From Lysobacteraceae bacterium NML91-0213 (GTDB taxonomy: Bacteria > Pseudomonadota > Gammaproteobacteria > Xanthomonadales > Xanthomonadaceae), in contig NWQL01000002.1 in the NCBI GenBank assembly GCA_002798175.1, positions 383,475 to 447,474 of the forward strand: 64,000 nt of DNA, given 5' to 3'. This document shows positions 23,937-38,980 of this stretch, piece after piece. The stretch's first letter is position 1, and every line of letters starts with the position of its first letter. The notes below the pieces were generated by a model. It was not told where the DNA came from. It did no database searches and saw only the letters and a program-made list of their open reading frames with translations. The position numbers and the translations under genes are program-made.

Positions 23937-25343
23937 TCAGCCGGTCCCGCCGTCGTCGCCGTGGCCCGGGGGGCCGGCATCCGCCGCATCCCCGCGCGCC
24001 CCGCGCGCCCCGGCGCGTGCCGCGCGCAGGCGGTCCAGCTTCTCGCCGAGCTTGAGCTCCAGCCCGCGTGGTACGGGGCGGTAATAGATGCGCTCGCCCA
24101 TCGCATCGGGAAAGCCGGTCTGGTCGAGTGCGATGCCGCCCTCGGCGTCATGGTCGTACTGGTAGCCCTTGCCGTAGCCCAGCTGCTTCATCAGCCTGGT
24201 CGGCGCATTGCGGATGTGGATGGGAACTTCCTGGGTGCCGTGCTCGCGCACGTCGGCGCGGGCACGGTTCCAGGCCATGTAGGCGGCGTTGGATTTCGCG
24301 GTGCTCGCGAGGTACAGGGTCAACTGTGCGAAGGCGAGCTCACCCTCCGGGCTGCCGAGGCGCTCATACGTATCCCAGGCATCGATCGCCATCTGCAACG
24401 CGCGCGGATCGGCCAGCCCGATGTCTTCCACCGCCATCCGCGTCAGGCGGCGCGCGAGGTAGGCGGGATCGCAGCCGCCGTCGAGCATCCGTGCCAGCCA
24501 GTAGAGCGCGGCATCGGGATTGCTGCTGCGCACGCATTTGTGCAGTGCCGAGATCTGGTCGTAGAACTGTTCACCGCCCTTGTCGAAGCGGCGGGTACGA
24601 TCGGCCAGCACCTGCACCAGCGTCTGCGCGGTGATGCGGCCGCCCTCGTCCTGGGCGAGCTCGGCGGCGATCTCCAGCAGGGTCAGGGCACGGCGCACAT
24701 CGCCGTCGGCGGCCCCTGCGATCTCCGCGAGCGCCGCGTCCTCGATATGGATGCCCTGCCCGCCCAGTCCGCGGGCGTCGTCCTCGAGCGCACGGTGCAA
24801 CGCGTCCTCGATGTCGCCGGCCGAGACCGCTTCGAGCACGTGCACGCGGCAGCGCGACAGCAGCGCGGAGTTGAGCTCGAACGAGGGGTTTTCGGTCGTG
24901 GCGCCGACGAACACGATGCTGCCGCGCTCGATATGCGGCAGGAACGCATCCTGCTGCGCCTTGTTGAAGCGATGCACCTCGTCGACGAAAAGCACCGTGC
25001 GCCGCCCGTCATTGAAGCGCTGGGTGGCCTCGGCGAGCACCTGCCGAACCTCCGGCAAACCGGACAGCACCGCCGAAACCGCACGGAACTCCGCATCGGC
25101 ATAGCGTGCGAGCAGCAGGGCCAGGGTGGTCTTGCCGCAGCCCGGCGGGCCCCACAGCACCATCGAATGCACGCGGCCCGCCTCCACGGCCCGACGCAGC
25201 GCCGAGCCGGGAGCCAGCAACCGTCGCTGGCCCACCATCTCGTCGACCGTGCGTGGACGCATGCGTTCGGCCAGCGGGCGCAGCGCCTCGTTGTCCGCGC
25301 TCAGCAGGTCGGGACCGGGTGGAGTGGAGGACTTTCTGGACAC
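23937..25343 (-). CDS. rarA: Replication-associated recombination protein A (RarA/MgsA)
   Basis: A 468-residue clamp-loader-like AAA+ ATPase acting at stalled replication forks. Walker A GPPGCGKT is at 65-72, Walker B LFVDEVHRF around 117-125, sensor 1 GATTENPSFELNSALLSRC follows. The C-terminal lid and tetramerisation domain carry the family sequences EDIGLADPRAL and YMAWNRA. The C-terminus has an extra alanine/glycine-rich tail of about 30 residues. lolA lies next upstream on the same strand (82-bp gap), a pairing usual in gammaproteobacteria (ftsK-lolA-rarA). Confidence 0.95.
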   Translation of the reverse strand: MSRKSSTPPGPDLLSADNEALRPLAERMRPRTVDEMVGQRRLLAPGSALRRAVEAGRVHSMVLWGPPGCGKTTLALLLARYADAEFRAVSAVLSGLPEVRQVLAEATQRFNDGRRTVLFVDEVHRFNKAQQDAFLPHIERGSIVFVGATTENPSFELNSALLSRCRVHVLEAVSAGDIEDALHRALEDDARGLGGQGIHIEDAALAEIAGAADGDVRRALTLLEIAAELAQDEGGRITAQTLVQVLADRTRRFDKGGEQFYDQISALHKCVRSSNPDAALYWLARMLDGGCDPAYLARRLTRMAVEDIGLADPRALQMAIDAWDTYERLGSPEGELAFAQLTLYLASTAKSNAAYMAWNRARADVREHGTQEVPIHIRNAPTRLMKQLGYGKGYQYDHDAEGGIALDQTGFPDAMGERIYYRPVPRGLELKLGEKLDRLRAARAGARGARGDAADAGPPGHGDDGGTG

Positions 25344-25425
25344 GCGGCCATTCTAGCCGCGGCCCGACATGGCAACGTGCGGGCCGGGTATCTCGCGCGT
25401 CCGGCTGACCGGACGCGGCGATGGG

Positions 25426-26049
25426 TCATTCGCCGATGACGTCGACCCCCGCCGGTGGGGTGTAACGGAACGTGTCCGCGGCGAAACGCGGGTTCTTCCG
25501 CCAGCCGCTGAAGGCGAGCTCGGTGCGCTGGCCCAGCGCGTCGACAACTTCCATCCGCACCAGCGCGCTGGCATCGAAGCCCAGGCGGGCGGACTGGAAA
25601 CTCGCGTCCTGGTCGCGCTTGGGCGTCAGCGTCATCCAGTGCAGGCCGTCGGCCGGCGCGGCCTCCTCGCTGACGTCGAAGTCGCGGTCCAGACGTCCGG
25701 GTTCCACCAGCGCGGCCAGTGGGCTGTTCTGTTCCTCCGGGCCCTGCGGGCGCACGGTCACCTGTTCGAGATCCGGATCGAACACCCAGACGCGGCGGCC
25801 GTCGGCCACGATCAGCTGCGGATACGGCCTGACGTATTCCCAGCGGAACAGGCGCGGCGCCGACAGCGCGACGCGGCCACTGGAACTCTCCTTGACCCGG
25901 CCGTTGCCGTCGAACACCCGCTGGTTGAACTGCCCGTCAAGCCCCTTGAGGTCGCGGGTAAAGGTCTGCAGCGCATCACGGGCGCCGGCGAACGCGCCGA
26001 GCGGCAGTAGCGAGGTGGCAAGGGCGGCGGCAAGCAGGAGGCGGCGCAT
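25426..26049 (-). CDS. lolA: Outer-membrane lipoprotein carrier protein LolA
   Basis: About 207 residues from ATG 26049, which starts the signal peptide (MRRLLLAAALATSLLPLGAFA). The periplasmic chaperone accepts lipoproteins from LolCDE and hands them to LolB. LolA features include the early FTRDLKGLDGQFNQRV segment and SGRVALSAPRLFRWEYVRPYPQ, the conserved hydrophobic groove strand. The 50 extra codons upstream of this ATG are arginine/histidine-rich and not family-like. It follows ftsK, the usual ftsK-lolA order. Confidence 0.93.
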   Translation of the reverse strand: MRRLLLAAALATSLLPLGAFAGARDALQTFTRDLKGLDGQFNQRVFDGNGRVKESSSGRVALSAPRLFRWEYVRPYPQLIVADGRRVWVFDPDLEQVTVRPQGPEEQNSPLAALVEPGRLDRDFDVSEEAAPADGLHWMTLTPKRDQDASFQSARLGFDASALVRMEVVDALGQRTELAFSGWRKNPRFAADTFRYTPPAGVDVIGE

Positions 26050-26238
26050 GGTCGGATCCCCGTGTCGGTGGTGGCGTGGAGTTTGAATGCGGTTTGCTGA
26101 ACGTGCGGGCGGCAGTGTCGCCACACGGTGATCTCCGACGCGGACCCGGCGCGCTTGCGCGCAAGCGTGATGGCAGCAACCCGCCGGGATCAGGCGCACG
26201 CGGATTTGCCGTCCGCGAGCCTGCCTCCGCGCGGCGGA

Positions 26239-28611
26239 TCAGCGTGGTGGCGGCGGTGCCAGCACCGAACGGTCACCGTTGTGCTCGGGCGGGCTGACCA
26301 CGCCCGCAGCCTCCATCGCCTCCACCAGCCGCGCGGCGCGGTTGTAGCCGATCTTGAGCCGGCGCTGCACGCCCGAGATCGAGGCGCGCCGGGTCTCGGT
26401 GACGATCTTGACCGCCTCGTCGTACAGCGGGTCGCCTTCGTCGCCTGCCCCGCCACCGCTCTCGGGCAGGCCGGTGGCGCCGACCACGACGCCGTCGCCC
26501 ATCGTCTGCACCTCGTCGAGCACACCTTCGATGTACTCGGCGGTTCCCGACTGCTTGAGGTGCTCGACCACGCGGTGCACTTCCTCGTCGCTGACGAAGG
26601 CGCCGTGCACGCGCTCGGGCAGCGCGGTGCCTGGCGGCAGGTACAGCATGTCGCCGTTGCCCAGCAGCGCTTCGGCGCCGGACTGGTCGAGGATGGTGCG
26701 CGAGTCGATCTTGGAGCTGACCTGGAACGCGATGCGGGTGGGAATGTTGGCCTTGATCAGGCCGGTGATCACGTCCACCGACGGGCGCTGGGTGGCCAGG
26801 ATCAGATGGATGCCGGCGGCACGGGCCTTCTGCGCCAGCCGTGCGATCAGCTCCTCCACCTTCTTGCCGACGATCATCATCATGTCGGCGAATTCATCGA
26901 TGAAGATCACGATGTACGGCAGCGGCTCGAGCGGCTGGGCGACCTCGTCGATCTCGGGATTCGGCTTGAACAGCGGATCCAGCAGCGGTTGCCCCGCATC
27001 CTGGGCGTCCTTGACCTTCTTGTTGAAGCCGGCCAGGTTGCGCACGCCCACCGCACTCATCAGCTTGTAGCGGCGCTCCATCTCCGCCACGCACCAGCGC
27101 AGGCCGTTGGCGGCCTCCTTCATGTCGGTGACCACCGGCGCCAGCAGGTGCGGGATGCCCTCGTAGACGCTGAGCTCCAGCATCTTCGGATCGATCATCA
27201 GCATCCGCAGTTCTTTCGGCGTGGCCTTGAACAGCAGGCTCAGCACCATCGCGTTCACGGCCACCGACTTGCCGGACCCGGTGGTGCCGGCCACCAGCAG
27301 ATGCGGCATGCGCGCCAGGTCGGCCACCGTCGAACGTCCGCTGATGTCCTTGCCCAGCGCCAGGGTCAACGGGCTGGCCGACTTGTCGTATTCCTTCGAG
27401 CGCAGCAGCTCGGAGAGGTAGATCATCTCGCGACGGGTGTTGGGGATCTCCAGGCCGATGACCGACTTGCCGGGGATCACGTCCACCACGCGCACCGACT
27501 TCACCGACAGGCCGCGTGCGATGTCCTTGTCGAGCGAACTGATCTGGCTGACCTTGATGCCCGGCGCGGGTTCCATCTCGAAGCGGGTGATGACCGGACC
27601 CGGCTGGGCTTCCTTCACCTCGACGTCGATACGGAAGTCCTTGAGCTTGAACTCGATCTGGCGCGACAGCGTCTCCAGCGTGTCCTCGTCGTAGCCGCGC
27701 GGCTGCGGCTTGGGATCATCGAGCAGCGACAGCGGCGGCAGGCCACTGGGGTCGCCACCGGCACCCTTGAACAGCGGGATCTGCTGCTCGCGTTTTGCGC
27801 GCTCGCTGCGCTCGACCACGGCGATCTCCGGCGCGGGCGGCTCGATGCGCACCGGTGCACGCTTCGCGCGCTTCTCGGTATCGGCCTTGCGGACTTCCTC
27901 GCGCTCCTCGCGCAGCTCGCGGGTCTTCTTCCATTCGCTGGCCTGGTGGCTGCCACGGCGCAGCAGTGCCGGCAGCTTCAGTACCGCGGCGCCGATGCGG
28001 TCCATCAGCAGGAACCAGGACAGCCCGGTGGCCAGCGTCACCGACACCAGCACCAGGGCCAGCAGGAACAGATTGCCGCCAACCGGGCCGAAGCCGGCAT
28101 ACAGCGAGTTTCCGACCAGACGGCCGAGGATGCCGCCACCGCCTGCCGAGAGGTCGGCCACGTTGGGCATCCGCAACGCCAGCAGTCCGGTGGCCGAGAC
28201 CAGGAAGCCGACGATGCCGGCAAGCCGCAGCGCCGGCCCGAGTTCGGCCTTGCCATCGCCATCGGTGTCCATGCCGAACAGCGCGATCCACGCGATCGCG
28301 CCCAGCATCAGCGGCAGCACGTAGGCGATGTAGCCGAACAGGTGCAGCAGCACGTCGGCCAGCCATGCGCCGACCGGTCCACCCACGTTGCGCAGAGGCT
28401 CGGTGACGCTGCCCGAACGTGACCAGCCCGGGTCGTCCGGGGAGAACGTGAGCAGGCTGGCGAAGAGATAGAGCAGCAGCGGCGCGATCAGGATCAACGC
28501 GATGTCACGCCACAGCCGCTGCCGGCGCGGATTCGGCGGTTCCGCACCCGCGGCGGTGCTGCCGCGCATGCGCTTGCCCTTGCTGCTGCGTTCCTGGAGC
28601 GGGAGTGCCAC
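26239..28611 (-). CDS. ftsK: DNA translocase FtsK
   Basis: A 790-residue septum-located DNA pump that clears the closing septum and activates XerCD at dif. Four to five N-terminal membrane helices (about 30-200) are followed by a linker, the alpha/beta motor with Walker A (GTTGSGKS, around 440) and Walker B ([11 protein letters not shown]), and a C-terminal gamma winged-helix domain ([19 protein letters not shown]) that reads KOPS. The linker is short compared with E. coli, as is common in this order. The start is a GTG; an ATG 14 codons later is possible. Its product would act at the dif-like site at 18284. Confidence 0.95.
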   Translation of the reverse strand: MALPLQERSSKGKRMRGSTAAGAEPPNPRRQRLWRDIALILIAPLLLYLFASLLTFSPDDPGWSRSGSVTEPLRNVGGPVGAWLADVLLHLFGYIAYVLPLMLGAIAWIALFGMDTDGDGKAELGPALRLAGIVGFLVSATGLLALRMPNVADLSAGGGGILGRLVGNSLYAGFGPVGGNLFLLALVLVSVTLATGLSWFLLMDRIGAAVLKLPALLRRGSHQASEWKKTRELREEREEVRKADTEKRAKRAPVRIEPPAPEIAVVERSERAKREQQIPLFKGAGGDPSGLPPLSLLDDPKPQPRGYDEDTLETLSRQIEFKLKDFRIDVEVKEAQPGPVITRFEMEPAPGIKVSQISSLDKDIARGLSVKSVRVVDVIPGKSVIGLEIPNTRREMIYLSELLRSKEYDKSASPLTLALGKDISGRSTVADLARMPHLLVAGTTGSGKSVAVNAMVLSLLFKATPKELRMLMIDPKMLELSVYEGIPHLLAPVVTDMKEAANGLRWCVAEMERRYKLMSAVGVRNLAGFNKKVKDAQDAGQPLLDPLFKPNPEIDEVAQPLEPLPYIVIFIDEFADMMMIVGKKVEELIARLAQKARAAGIHLILATQRPSVDVITGLIKANIPTRIAFQVSSKIDSRTILDQSGAEALLGNGDMLYLPPGTALPERVHGAFVSDEEVHRVVEHLKQSGTAEYIEGVLDEVQTMGDGVVVGATGLPESGGGAGDEGDPLYDEAVKIVTETRRASISGVQRRLKIGYNRAARLVEAMEAAGVVSPPEHNGDRSVLAPPPPR

Positions 28612-28686
28612 CGTGCGTACTTACCTGAGGTATGGCGTGCAGGGCATTGATCTTACGCCGGAAGTTTCCCCGGCGCACGCACCGCA

Positions 28687-28708
28687 GGCCCCCGGCGTGC
28701 CGGGGGCC
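28687..28708 (-). terminator. Strong GC hairpin downstream of ald
   Basis: GGCCCCCGGC-GT-GCCGGGGGCC is a perfect 10-bp stem 8 bp beyond the ald stop. It lacks a T run on the minus strand, so it may slow or stabilise transcript ends rather than terminate alone. Confidence 0.45.
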
Positions 28709-28715
28709 GCGTGGC

Positions 28716-30961
<2,246 letters not shown>

Positions 30962-31112
30962 GGCTTCCCGCCGCGGACGCCATGGCCGGGGCGGATGAAG
31001 ACGGAGGCGATGTGGGCATGGGTGCCGTCATCCCGAAACGGGCGGTGCCTGCCACGGAGCCGCCGCCTGGCGTGATGCCGCGGACGAGCGCGTCTGCGCC
31101 CCGGTGCCATCG

Positions 31113-32255
31113 ATGAGCGCCCTGCCCTACTCCACGCGGATCCTCGACGGGCTGGCGCCGCTGCCGGCCGCGGCCTGGGACGCGCTGCATGACGGAGCCA
31201 ATCCGTTCGTGGCCCATGCATTCCTGGCCGGGCTGGAAGCGACGGGCTGCCTGCGCGCGGACTGGGGTTGGACGCCGCGGCACCTGACCCTGTGGCATGG
31301 CAACACACTGGTCGCGGCCGCGCCCGGCTATCTCAAGTCGAACTCCCATGGCGAGTTCGTGTTCGACCATGCGTGGGCGCATGCCTATGCGCGGCACGGT
31401 CTGGACTACTTCCCGAAATGGCTGGGCGCGGTGCCCTACTCGCCGGTTACCGGGCCGCGGCTGCTGGCCGTGGACGCTGCCGCGCAGCGTGCGCTTGTGG
31501 CGGCGATGCGGGACCAGGCCGCGGCATCCGGGCTGTCGTCCGCGCACGTCAATTTCCATACCGCCGCCGAGGATGCCGCCTTCGGCGACGAATGGCTGCT
31601 GCGGCTCGACGTGCAGTACCACTGGCGCAACCCGGGCACGTGGCGGACCTTCGACGATTACCTGGCGGCGATGGACCACAAGCACCGCAAGAACATCCGC
31701 CAGGAGCGCCGGCGGATACGCGAGGCCGGCGTGCACTTCCGCGTGCTGCACGGTGACGAGGCCGGCGATGCCGACCTCGACGCCATGTACGGTTTCTACC
31801 TGCAGACGTTCGCCGAGTACGGCAATTCGCCGGCCCTGACGCCGGGGTTCCTGCGCCACCTCGCCACGGCGATGCCGCGTGCGCTGGTGCTGATCCTGGC
31901 CGAGCACGAGGGCACCGCCGTTGCCGGCGCGCTGTGCCTGCGCGGCCGCGACATCCTCTACGGACGCTACTGGGGCGCCACCCGCGTCCTGCCCGGGCTT
32001 CACTTCGAGACCTGCTACTACCAGGGCATCGAGTACTGCCTGCGCGAGGGCCTGCAACGGTTCGAACCCGGTGCGCAGGGCGAACACAAGATCGCCCGTG
32101 GCTTCCTTCCGGAATTCGTGCGCAGCCGGCACTGGATCGCCGAACCGGCGTTCGCCGATGCCCTGCGCGACTGGTGCGCGCAGGAGGTGGCCAGCGTGAG
32201 CGCCTACGCGGCGATGCTCGCCTCGCATTCGCCCTACAAGGCGGACGGTGCATGA
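31113..32255 (+). CDS. GNAT/FemAB-like acyltransferase (COG3146 family)
   Basis: A 380-residue protein made of two acyltransferase-like halves, of the COG3146 family often annotated as GNAT N-acetyltransferase. Recognisable stretches are DHKHRKNIRQERRR, VAGALCLRGRDILYGRYWG and GLHFETCYYQGIEYCLREG, ending in EHKIARGFLPE. The substrate is unknown; FemAB-type relatives transfer aminoacyl groups. ATG 31113 is chosen; a GTG three codons earlier is possible. Its stop overlaps the aat start (ATGA), and the next gene is an aminoacyl-protein transferase, a usual pairing in this order. Confidence 0.82.
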   Translation: MSALPYSTRILDGLAPLPAAAWDALHDGANPFVAHAFLAGLEATGCLRADWGWTPRHLTLWHGNTLVAAAPGYLKSNSHGEFVFDHAWAHAYARHGLDYFPKWLGAVPYSPVTGPRLLAVDAAAQRALVAAMRDQAAASGLSSAHVNFHTAAEDAAFGDEWLLRLDVQYHWRNPGTWRTFDDYLAAMDHKHRKNIRQERRRIREAGVHFRVLHGDEAGDADLDAMYGFYLQTFAEYGNSPALTPGFLRHLATAMPRALVLILAEHEGTAVAGALCLRGRDILYGRYWGATRVLPGLHFETCYYQGIEYCLREGLQRFEPGAQGEHKIARGFLPEFVRSRHWIAEPAFADALRDWCAQEVASVSAYAAMLASHSPYKADGA

Positions 32256-33031
32256 TGCCCGCCGCCCGCCCGGTGATCCTCGGGCCCGACCCCGACGCGC
32301 CTTTCCCACCCCCGGCGCAGGCGATGCGCGAGCCGGACGGGTTGCTTGCCATCGGTGGCGACCTGTCGCCGACCCGGTTGCTGGCTGCCTATCGCGTCGG
32401 GATCTTCCCCTGGTATTCCGAGGGCCAGCCGATCCTGTGGTGGTCGCCGGATCCGCGTGGGGTGTTCGTGACCCCCGAGGTCCGGCTGTCGTCGCGCTTC
32501 CGCCGCAGCCTGCGCGGTTCGCCGTGGACGATCCGGGCCGACAGCCGGTTCGCCGAGGTGGTGGCCGCCTGCGCCGAAGCGCCGCGCCCGGGCCAGGATG
32601 GCACCTGGATCACGGTGGCGATGCAGGAGGCCTACCGGCGCCTGCATGCGCTCGGCCATGCCCACAGCGTCGAAGTGCTGCACGGCGATCGCCTGGTTGG
32701 TGGTATCTACGGCGTCGCGGTGGGGCGGATGTTCTATGGCGAGAGCATGTTCAGTGCCGAGCCCGGCGGCTCCAAGGTCGCGCTCGCCGCGCTGGCGCGG
32801 CATCTGGCCGGCCGCGGCTGGCCGCTGCTCGACGCGCAGATGCCCACGCCGCATCTCGAACGGATGGGCGCGCGGGCGTGGCCGCGGGCGCGGTTCCTCG
32901 CGGCCATCGCCCCGCTGGTCGAACAGCCGGAGCCCGCGGGCGACTGGCGGGACCGCTTCGGCAGGCAGGCCGCGCGCGAGCTGGCACGCCCGCCCGATGC
33001 CGGTGATTTTGCGCCGCGGCGCCATCCATGA
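32252..33031 (+). CDS. aat: Leucyl/phenylalanyl-tRNA-protein transferase
   Basis: A 259-residue N-end-rule enzyme that adds Leu or Phe to proteins with N-terminal Arg or Lys, marking them for ClpS/ClpAP. Family blocks: GLLAIGGDLSPTRLLAAYRVGIFPW, WWSPDPRGV, HSVEVLHGDRLVGGIYGVAVGRMFYGESMFS-type region and LLDAQMPTPHLERMGA. It overlaps the upstream gene by 4 bp and is followed by infA, clpA and clpS, so the whole N-end-rule path (Aat, ClpA, ClpS) is clustered. Confidence 0.95.
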   Translation: MMPAARPVILGPDPDAPFPPPAQAMREPDGLLAIGGDLSPTRLLAAYRVGIFPWYSEGQPILWWSPDPRGVFVTPEVRLSSRFRRSLRGSPWTIRADSRFAEVVAACAEAPRPGQDGTWITVAMQEAYRRLHALGHAHSVEVLHGDRLVGGIYGVAVGRMFYGESMFSAEPGGSKVALAALARHLAGRGWPLLDAQMPTPHLERMGARAWPRARFLAAIAPLVEQPEPAGDWRDRFGRQAARELARPPDAGDFAPRRHP

Positions 33032-33091
33032 CAGAATGGCGCGTTTTCCGGGTCTGCGATTCCGCGCCCGCGACCAACGCAGACAGGACGC

Positions 33092-33310
33092 ATGGCGAAA
33101 GACGACGTCATTGAATTTGAAGGCACCGTTTCCGAGACCCTCCCGAACACGATGTTCCGGGTCAAGCTCGAGAACGGACACGAGATCATCGCCCACATTT
33201 CGGGCCGGATGCGCAAGAACTACATCCGCATCCTCACCGGCGACCGGGTCAAGGTGGAGATGACTCCCTATGACCTCACCAAGGGCCGTATCACCTACCG
33301 CATGAAGTAG
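33092..33310 (+). CDS. infA: Translation initiation factor IF-1
   Basis: A 72-residue OB-fold protein (opening [13 protein letters not shown], ending [11 protein letters not shown]) that occupies the ribosomal A site during initiation. Length and sequence are standard. It stands between aat and a bidirectional terminator. Confidence 0.98.
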   Translation: MAKDDVIEFEGTVSETLPNTMFRVKLENGHEIIAHISGRMRKNYIRILTGDRVKVEMTPYDLTKGRITYRMK

Positions 33311-33325
33311 GTCGACCCGATACCG

Positions 33326-33354
33326 AAAAAGGCGGCCTTGCGGCCGCCTTTTGC
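33326..33354. terminator. Bidirectional terminator between infA and clpA
   Basis: AAAAAGGCGGCC-TTG-CGGCCGCCTTTT forms a GC stem of about 8 bp with A and T runs on the two sides, fitting intrinsic termination of infA on the plus strand and clpA on the minus strand. Confidence 0.9.
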
Positions 33355-33386
33355 GTTTCTCCCGGCGGTGGAACCCGCCGGCGTGG

Positions 33387-35666
<2,280 letters not shown>

Positions 35667-35746
35667 GGGGCGGATGCCTCCGGGAAGTCTACGGCCTAGA
35701 TGGGGCCGGCCCGCCGGTTTTCCATGTCCGCCGGTCCTGCCTGCTT

Positions 35747-36067
35747 TTAGGCCTTCTCCATGGTGCAGAGCAAGGGATGCTGGTTCAGGCGAGCGTATTC
35801 GTTCACCTGCGCCACCTTGGATTCGGCCACCTCGCGACTGTAGACCCCGCACACGCCACGACCGCGTGTATGGACGTGCAGCATCACCTGGGTGGCCTTC
35901 TCAAGGTTCATCGAGAAGAAGCGCACCAGCACGTCGATGACGAAATCCATCGGCGTGTAGTCGTCATTGAGCAGCAGCACCGCGTACATCGGTGGCCGGG
36001 CGAGTTCGGGGCGGCCGGTTTCGACGGCTACGCCGTGATCGTGCTCGTGTTCGGGATTGCGTGGCAT
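35747..36067 (-). CDS. clpS: ClpS adaptor protein
   Basis: A 106-residue adaptor that delivers N-end-rule substrates to ClpAP. The conserved [35 protein letters not shown] and the flexible, acidic N-terminal tail are present. It is followed directly by clpA on the same strand. Confidence 0.96.
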   Translation of the reverse strand: MPRNPEHEHDHGVAVETGRPELARPPMYAVLLLNDDYTPMDFVIDVLVRFFSMNLEKATQVMLHVHTRGRGVCGVYSREVAESKVAQVNEYARLNQHPLLCTMEKA

Positions 36068-36173
36068 GGCGGAATTATACGTTCCGCATCACCGCGTTCC
36101 GTGGACGCCACCGGGGCCCGGGGGGAGAATGCCGCTGCGCGTTGCTGGAACGCGCCATTCCGGATCCCGCCCC

Positions 36174-36653
36174 ATGCCCGCCGCCCTGTTGCTGTCCGCC
36201 CTGCTGCTGTCCCCGCCCCCGGCGCCGCCCCCGCCCCTGCCCGTTCCGCCGGCCGACCCTGTGCCCGCGCTGCTCGACGGGGCCGGCATCGGCTACGAGG
36301 TCGACGGCGATGGCGACTACCGGGTGGTGTTCTCGTGGGCGCAGGAGTCGCGCACGCAGCTGGTGTTCGTGTCGGGGCGCAGCGAGGAGATCGCCGGCCG
36401 CCGCATCCGCGAGGTGTTCTCCCCGGCGGCGCAGCTCGAACAGGCGCCCGATGCGCAGACCGCGAACGCGCTGCTGCGCGACAGTCGGAGCCGCAAGCTG
36501 GGTGCCTGGGAAATCGCCGGCGACGTGCTGTACTACGTGGTCAAGCTGCCGGAGCCGCTGGATGCGGAACTGCTGGAACTCGCGCTGTCGGTCGCCGCGG
36601 AAACGGCCGACGACCGCGAGATCGAGATCACCGGCGAGCTGGACGCGCTGTGA
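36174..36653 (+). CDS. Secreted YbjN-like protein
   Basis: About 159 residues from ATG 36174: hydrophobic leader (AALLLSALLLSPPP), a proline-rich linker, then a domain resembling YbjN (LLDGAGIGYEVDGDGDYRVV, later WEIAGDVLYYVVKLP). YbjN-type domains are related to type III chaperone folds; function here is unknown. The earlier start at 36057 overlaps clpS and adds basic, non-family residues. Its stop overlaps the start of the Nudix gene (GTGA), suggesting translational coupling. Confidence 0.65.
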   Translation: MPAALLLSALLLSPPPAPPPPLPVPPADPVPALLDGAGIGYEVDGDGDYRVVFSWAQESRTQLVFVSGRSEEIAGRRIREVFSPAAQLEQAPDAQTANALLRDSRSRKLGAWEIAGDVLYYVVKLPEPLDAELLELALSVAAETADDREIEITGELDAL

Positions 36654-37111
36654 GCACGCGACGCGACCTTACGGGGCAGCCGGCGGTGACGGTGGCGACC
36701 CTGGTGGCCGGTGGCGGCCGCCTGCTCTGCGTGGAGGAAATGGCCGCAGGCGCGCTGGTCATCAACCAGCCGGCCGGGCATCTCGACCCCGGCGAGTCGC
36801 TGGTGGACGCTGCCGTGCGCGAAACCGTCGAGGAAACCGGCTGGACGGTGCGCCCGACGCACCTGGTCGGCGTCTACCAGTGGGTGGCGGAGGACGGCCA
36901 GCCGTTCCTGCGCTTCGCGTTCGCAGCGGTGCCGGTCTCGCATGACCCTGCGCGTCCCCTGGACCGCGGCATCGAACGCGCGCTGTGGCTTACGCCAACG
37001 GAACTGGGGCGTGAACACGCCCGCCATCGCAGCCCGCTGGTGGCGCGCACCGTCGAGGACTTTCTCGCCGGCCGGCGTTATCCGCTCGACCTCGTCGCCT
37101 GGCTGCCGTGA
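36650..37111 (+). CDS. nudJ: Nudix hydrolase (NudJ-like)
   Basis: 153 residues beginning at GTG 36650, overlapping the previous stop by 4 bp. The Nudix box [23 protein letters not shown] matches G-x5-E-x7-RE-x2-EE-x-G, with the metal-binding REx2EE. Sequence around it ([32 protein letters not shown]) fits NudJ, a phosphatase for HMP-pyrophosphate and related nucleotides, and as in other gammaproteobacteria it stands directly before mnmA. The stop overlaps the mnmA start. Confidence 0.85.
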   Translation: MSTRRDLTGQPAVTVATLVAGGGRLLCVEEMAAGALVINQPAGHLDPGESLVDAAVRETVEETGWTVRPTHLVGVYQWVAEDGQPFLRFAFAAVPVSHDPARPLDRGIERALWLTPTELGREHARHRSPLVARTVEDFLAGRRYPLDLVAWLP

Positions 37112-38250
37112 GCGCCGTGCGCACCATCGTCGGCATGTCCGGCGGCGTGGATTCCTCGGTGGCGGCGCTGCTGCTGCGCGACGCCGGCGAGCCGCTCGCC
37201 GGGTTGTTCATGCAGAACTGGGCCGACGACGGCAGTGGCGACTGCCGTGCCGAGGACGACCGCCGCGACGCGGTGGCCGTCTGTGGCCGGCTGGGCATTC
37301 CCATCCATTTCCGGGATTTCTCCGGCGAGTACTGGCAGGGCGTGTTCGAACACTTCCTGGCCGAGTACGCCGCGGGCCGCACGCCCAACCCGGACGTGCT
37401 GTGCAACCGCGAAATCAAGTTCCGGCATTTCCTCGATGCGGCCCACGCGCTGGGCGCCGAACGTATCGCCACCGGCCACTACGCCCGGGTGGACCACGCC
37501 CACGGTCGCTGGCGCCTGCTGCGCGCCCATGATGCCGGCAAGGACCAGAGCTACTTCCTGCACCAGCTGGGCCAGCAGCAGCTGGCCGCGACGCTGTTTC
37601 CGCTGGGCGACCTGCCCAAGCACCGGGTGCGCGAGCTGGCCGCGGCGGCCGGCCTGCCGACGGCGACGAAGAAGGACTCCACCGGCATCTGCTTTATCGG
37701 CGAGCGCGACTTCCGCAGCTTCCTGGCCCGGTACCTGCCGGCGCGCGAAGGCGAGATGCGGACACCCGACGGCCGCGTGCTGGGCACCCACCCGGGCGTG
37801 TTCTATTTCACCCTGGGCCAGCGCGAGGGCCTGCAGCTGGGCGGCGTGCGCGGGTTCGCGGCGGCGCCGTGGTACGTGGTCGACAAGCACGTGGCCGACA
37901 ACGTGCTGGTGGTGGACCAGGACCGCGACAGCAGGTGGCTGATGTCGCACGTCACCTGGACCGAGGGCGCGCACTGGATCGCCGGGGCCCCGCCAGGCCG
38001 GCGCTTCGTGGCCGTTGCACAGACGCGCTACCGCCAGCCGCCCGAGGCCTGCGACGTCGCCGTGCGCGATGACGGCAGCCTCGAAGTACGCTTCGCGCGC
38101 CCGCAACGTGCGGTGACCCCGGGGCAATCGCTGGTGCTCTATGCCGGCGACGAATGCCTGGGCGGAGCGGTGATCGCCGCCACCGACGCGCCATCGACGC
38201 AGGCGCAGGCAGGTGAGGTGCGTGGGGCAGCGGTTAAACTTGCACGATGA
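37108..38250 (+). CDS. mnmA: tRNA 2-thiouridine(34) synthase MnmA
   Basis: A 380-residue enzyme that thiolates U34 of tRNA-Lys, -Glu and -Gln. PP-loop [22 protein letters not shown] with the catalytic cysteine, [10 protein letters not shown] and [12 protein letters not shown] with the second cysteine are all present. It starts at GTG 37108, overlapping nudJ, and its stop overlaps hflD. The order nudJ-mnmA-hflD is the familiar gammaproteobacterial one. Confidence 0.97.
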   Translation: MSAVRTIVGMSGGVDSSVAALLLRDAGEPLAGLFMQNWADDGSGDCRAEDDRRDAVAVCGRLGIPIHFRDFSGEYWQGVFEHFLAEYAAGRTPNPDVLCNREIKFRHFLDAAHALGAERIATGHYARVDHAHGRWRLLRAHDAGKDQSYFLHQLGQQQLAATLFPLGDLPKHRVRELAAAAGLPTATKKDSTGICFIGERDFRSFLARYLPAREGEMRTPDGRVLGTHPGVFYFTLGQREGLQLGGVRGFAAAPWYVVDKHVADNVLVVDQDRDSRWLMSHVTWTEGAHWIAGAPPGRRFVAVAQTRYRQPPEACDVAVRDDGSLEVRFARPQRAVTPGQSLVLYAGDECLGGAVIAATDAPSTQAQAGEVRGAAVKLAR

Positions 38251-38858
38251 CTGATTCCTTCGACGATCGCGTGCTGGCCCTTGCGGCGCTGGCACAGGCT
38301 CTGCAGCAGGTCCGCACCACCGCCGAGACCGGCCAGTCGCGCAGCGATGCTGCCGGCGCGGTGATCGACAGCGTGTTCCGCATCGACGCCGACTCCGTGG
38401 CCGACGTGTACGGCGGCGTGCCGCCGTTGCACCCGGGGCTGCGCCTGCTGCGCGATTACCTCACCCGCCAGACCCATGACGACGCCGTGCCCAAGCTGGC
38501 GATGGCCGTGATGCGCCTGGAACGGCGCTTCTCGTCCGAACCCGCGGTGCAGGAAGCGGTGGGCAACGGCCTGCGCCGCCTGGCCGCGCAGGCCGAGGCA
38601 CATGGCGGCACCCACCCCGACGTACTCAACGCCCTGGGCAGCCTGTATGCCGACACCATCAGCCACCTGCGGCCGCGGGTGATGGTGCAGGGGTCGCCGC
38701 ATTACCTCGGTCAGGCGGCAGTGGTGGCGGAGATCCGCGCACTGCTGCTGGCCGCGGTGCGCTCTGCAGTGCTGTGGCGTCAGGTCGGCGGGAGCCAGTG
38801 GGACCTGTTGTTCTCGCGTGGCCGGATGATGGAATCGCTGGCGCGGCTGGTGCCATAG
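38247..38858 (+). CDS. hflD: High frequency lysogenization protein HflD homologue
   Basis: A 203-residue helical, membrane-associated protein of the HflD family. Family features are [31 protein letters not shown] and [11 protein letters not shown]. The biological role outside lambda lysogeny is unclear. It overlaps the mnmA stop by 4 bp, a conserved coupling. Confidence 0.93.
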   Translation: MTDSFDDRVLALAALAQALQQVRTTAETGQSRSDAAGAVIDSVFRIDADSVADVYGGVPPLHPGLRLLRDYLTRQTHDDAVPKLAMAVMRLERRFSSEPAVQEAVGNGLRRLAAQAEAHGGTHPDVLNALGSLYADTISHLRPRVMVQGSPHYLGQAAVVAEIRALLLAAVRSAVLWRQVGGSQWDLLFSRGRMMESLARLVP

Positions 38859-38980
38859 CGCGGGGGACGCGGCGGCGGCACCGGAATCCGCTGCGCGGCC
38901 CGGCCTTACGGAACACGCCGTTCCCCGGGGCTGCACATGCCAGACGCTAGACTGGCCGGCCCCGTGTTGGACGACCCCTG

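Noticed and set aside
26128-28422. Open plus-strand frame of about 760 codons opposite ftsK
   Set aside because: Antisense shadow of ftsK with histidine/leucine/arginine-rich composition; ftsK is unambiguous.
35667-35852. N-terminal extension of ClpA to an upstream start
   Set aside because: The 62 extra residues are not ClpA-like; the standard N-terminus MFSKDLEYSI begins at 35666.
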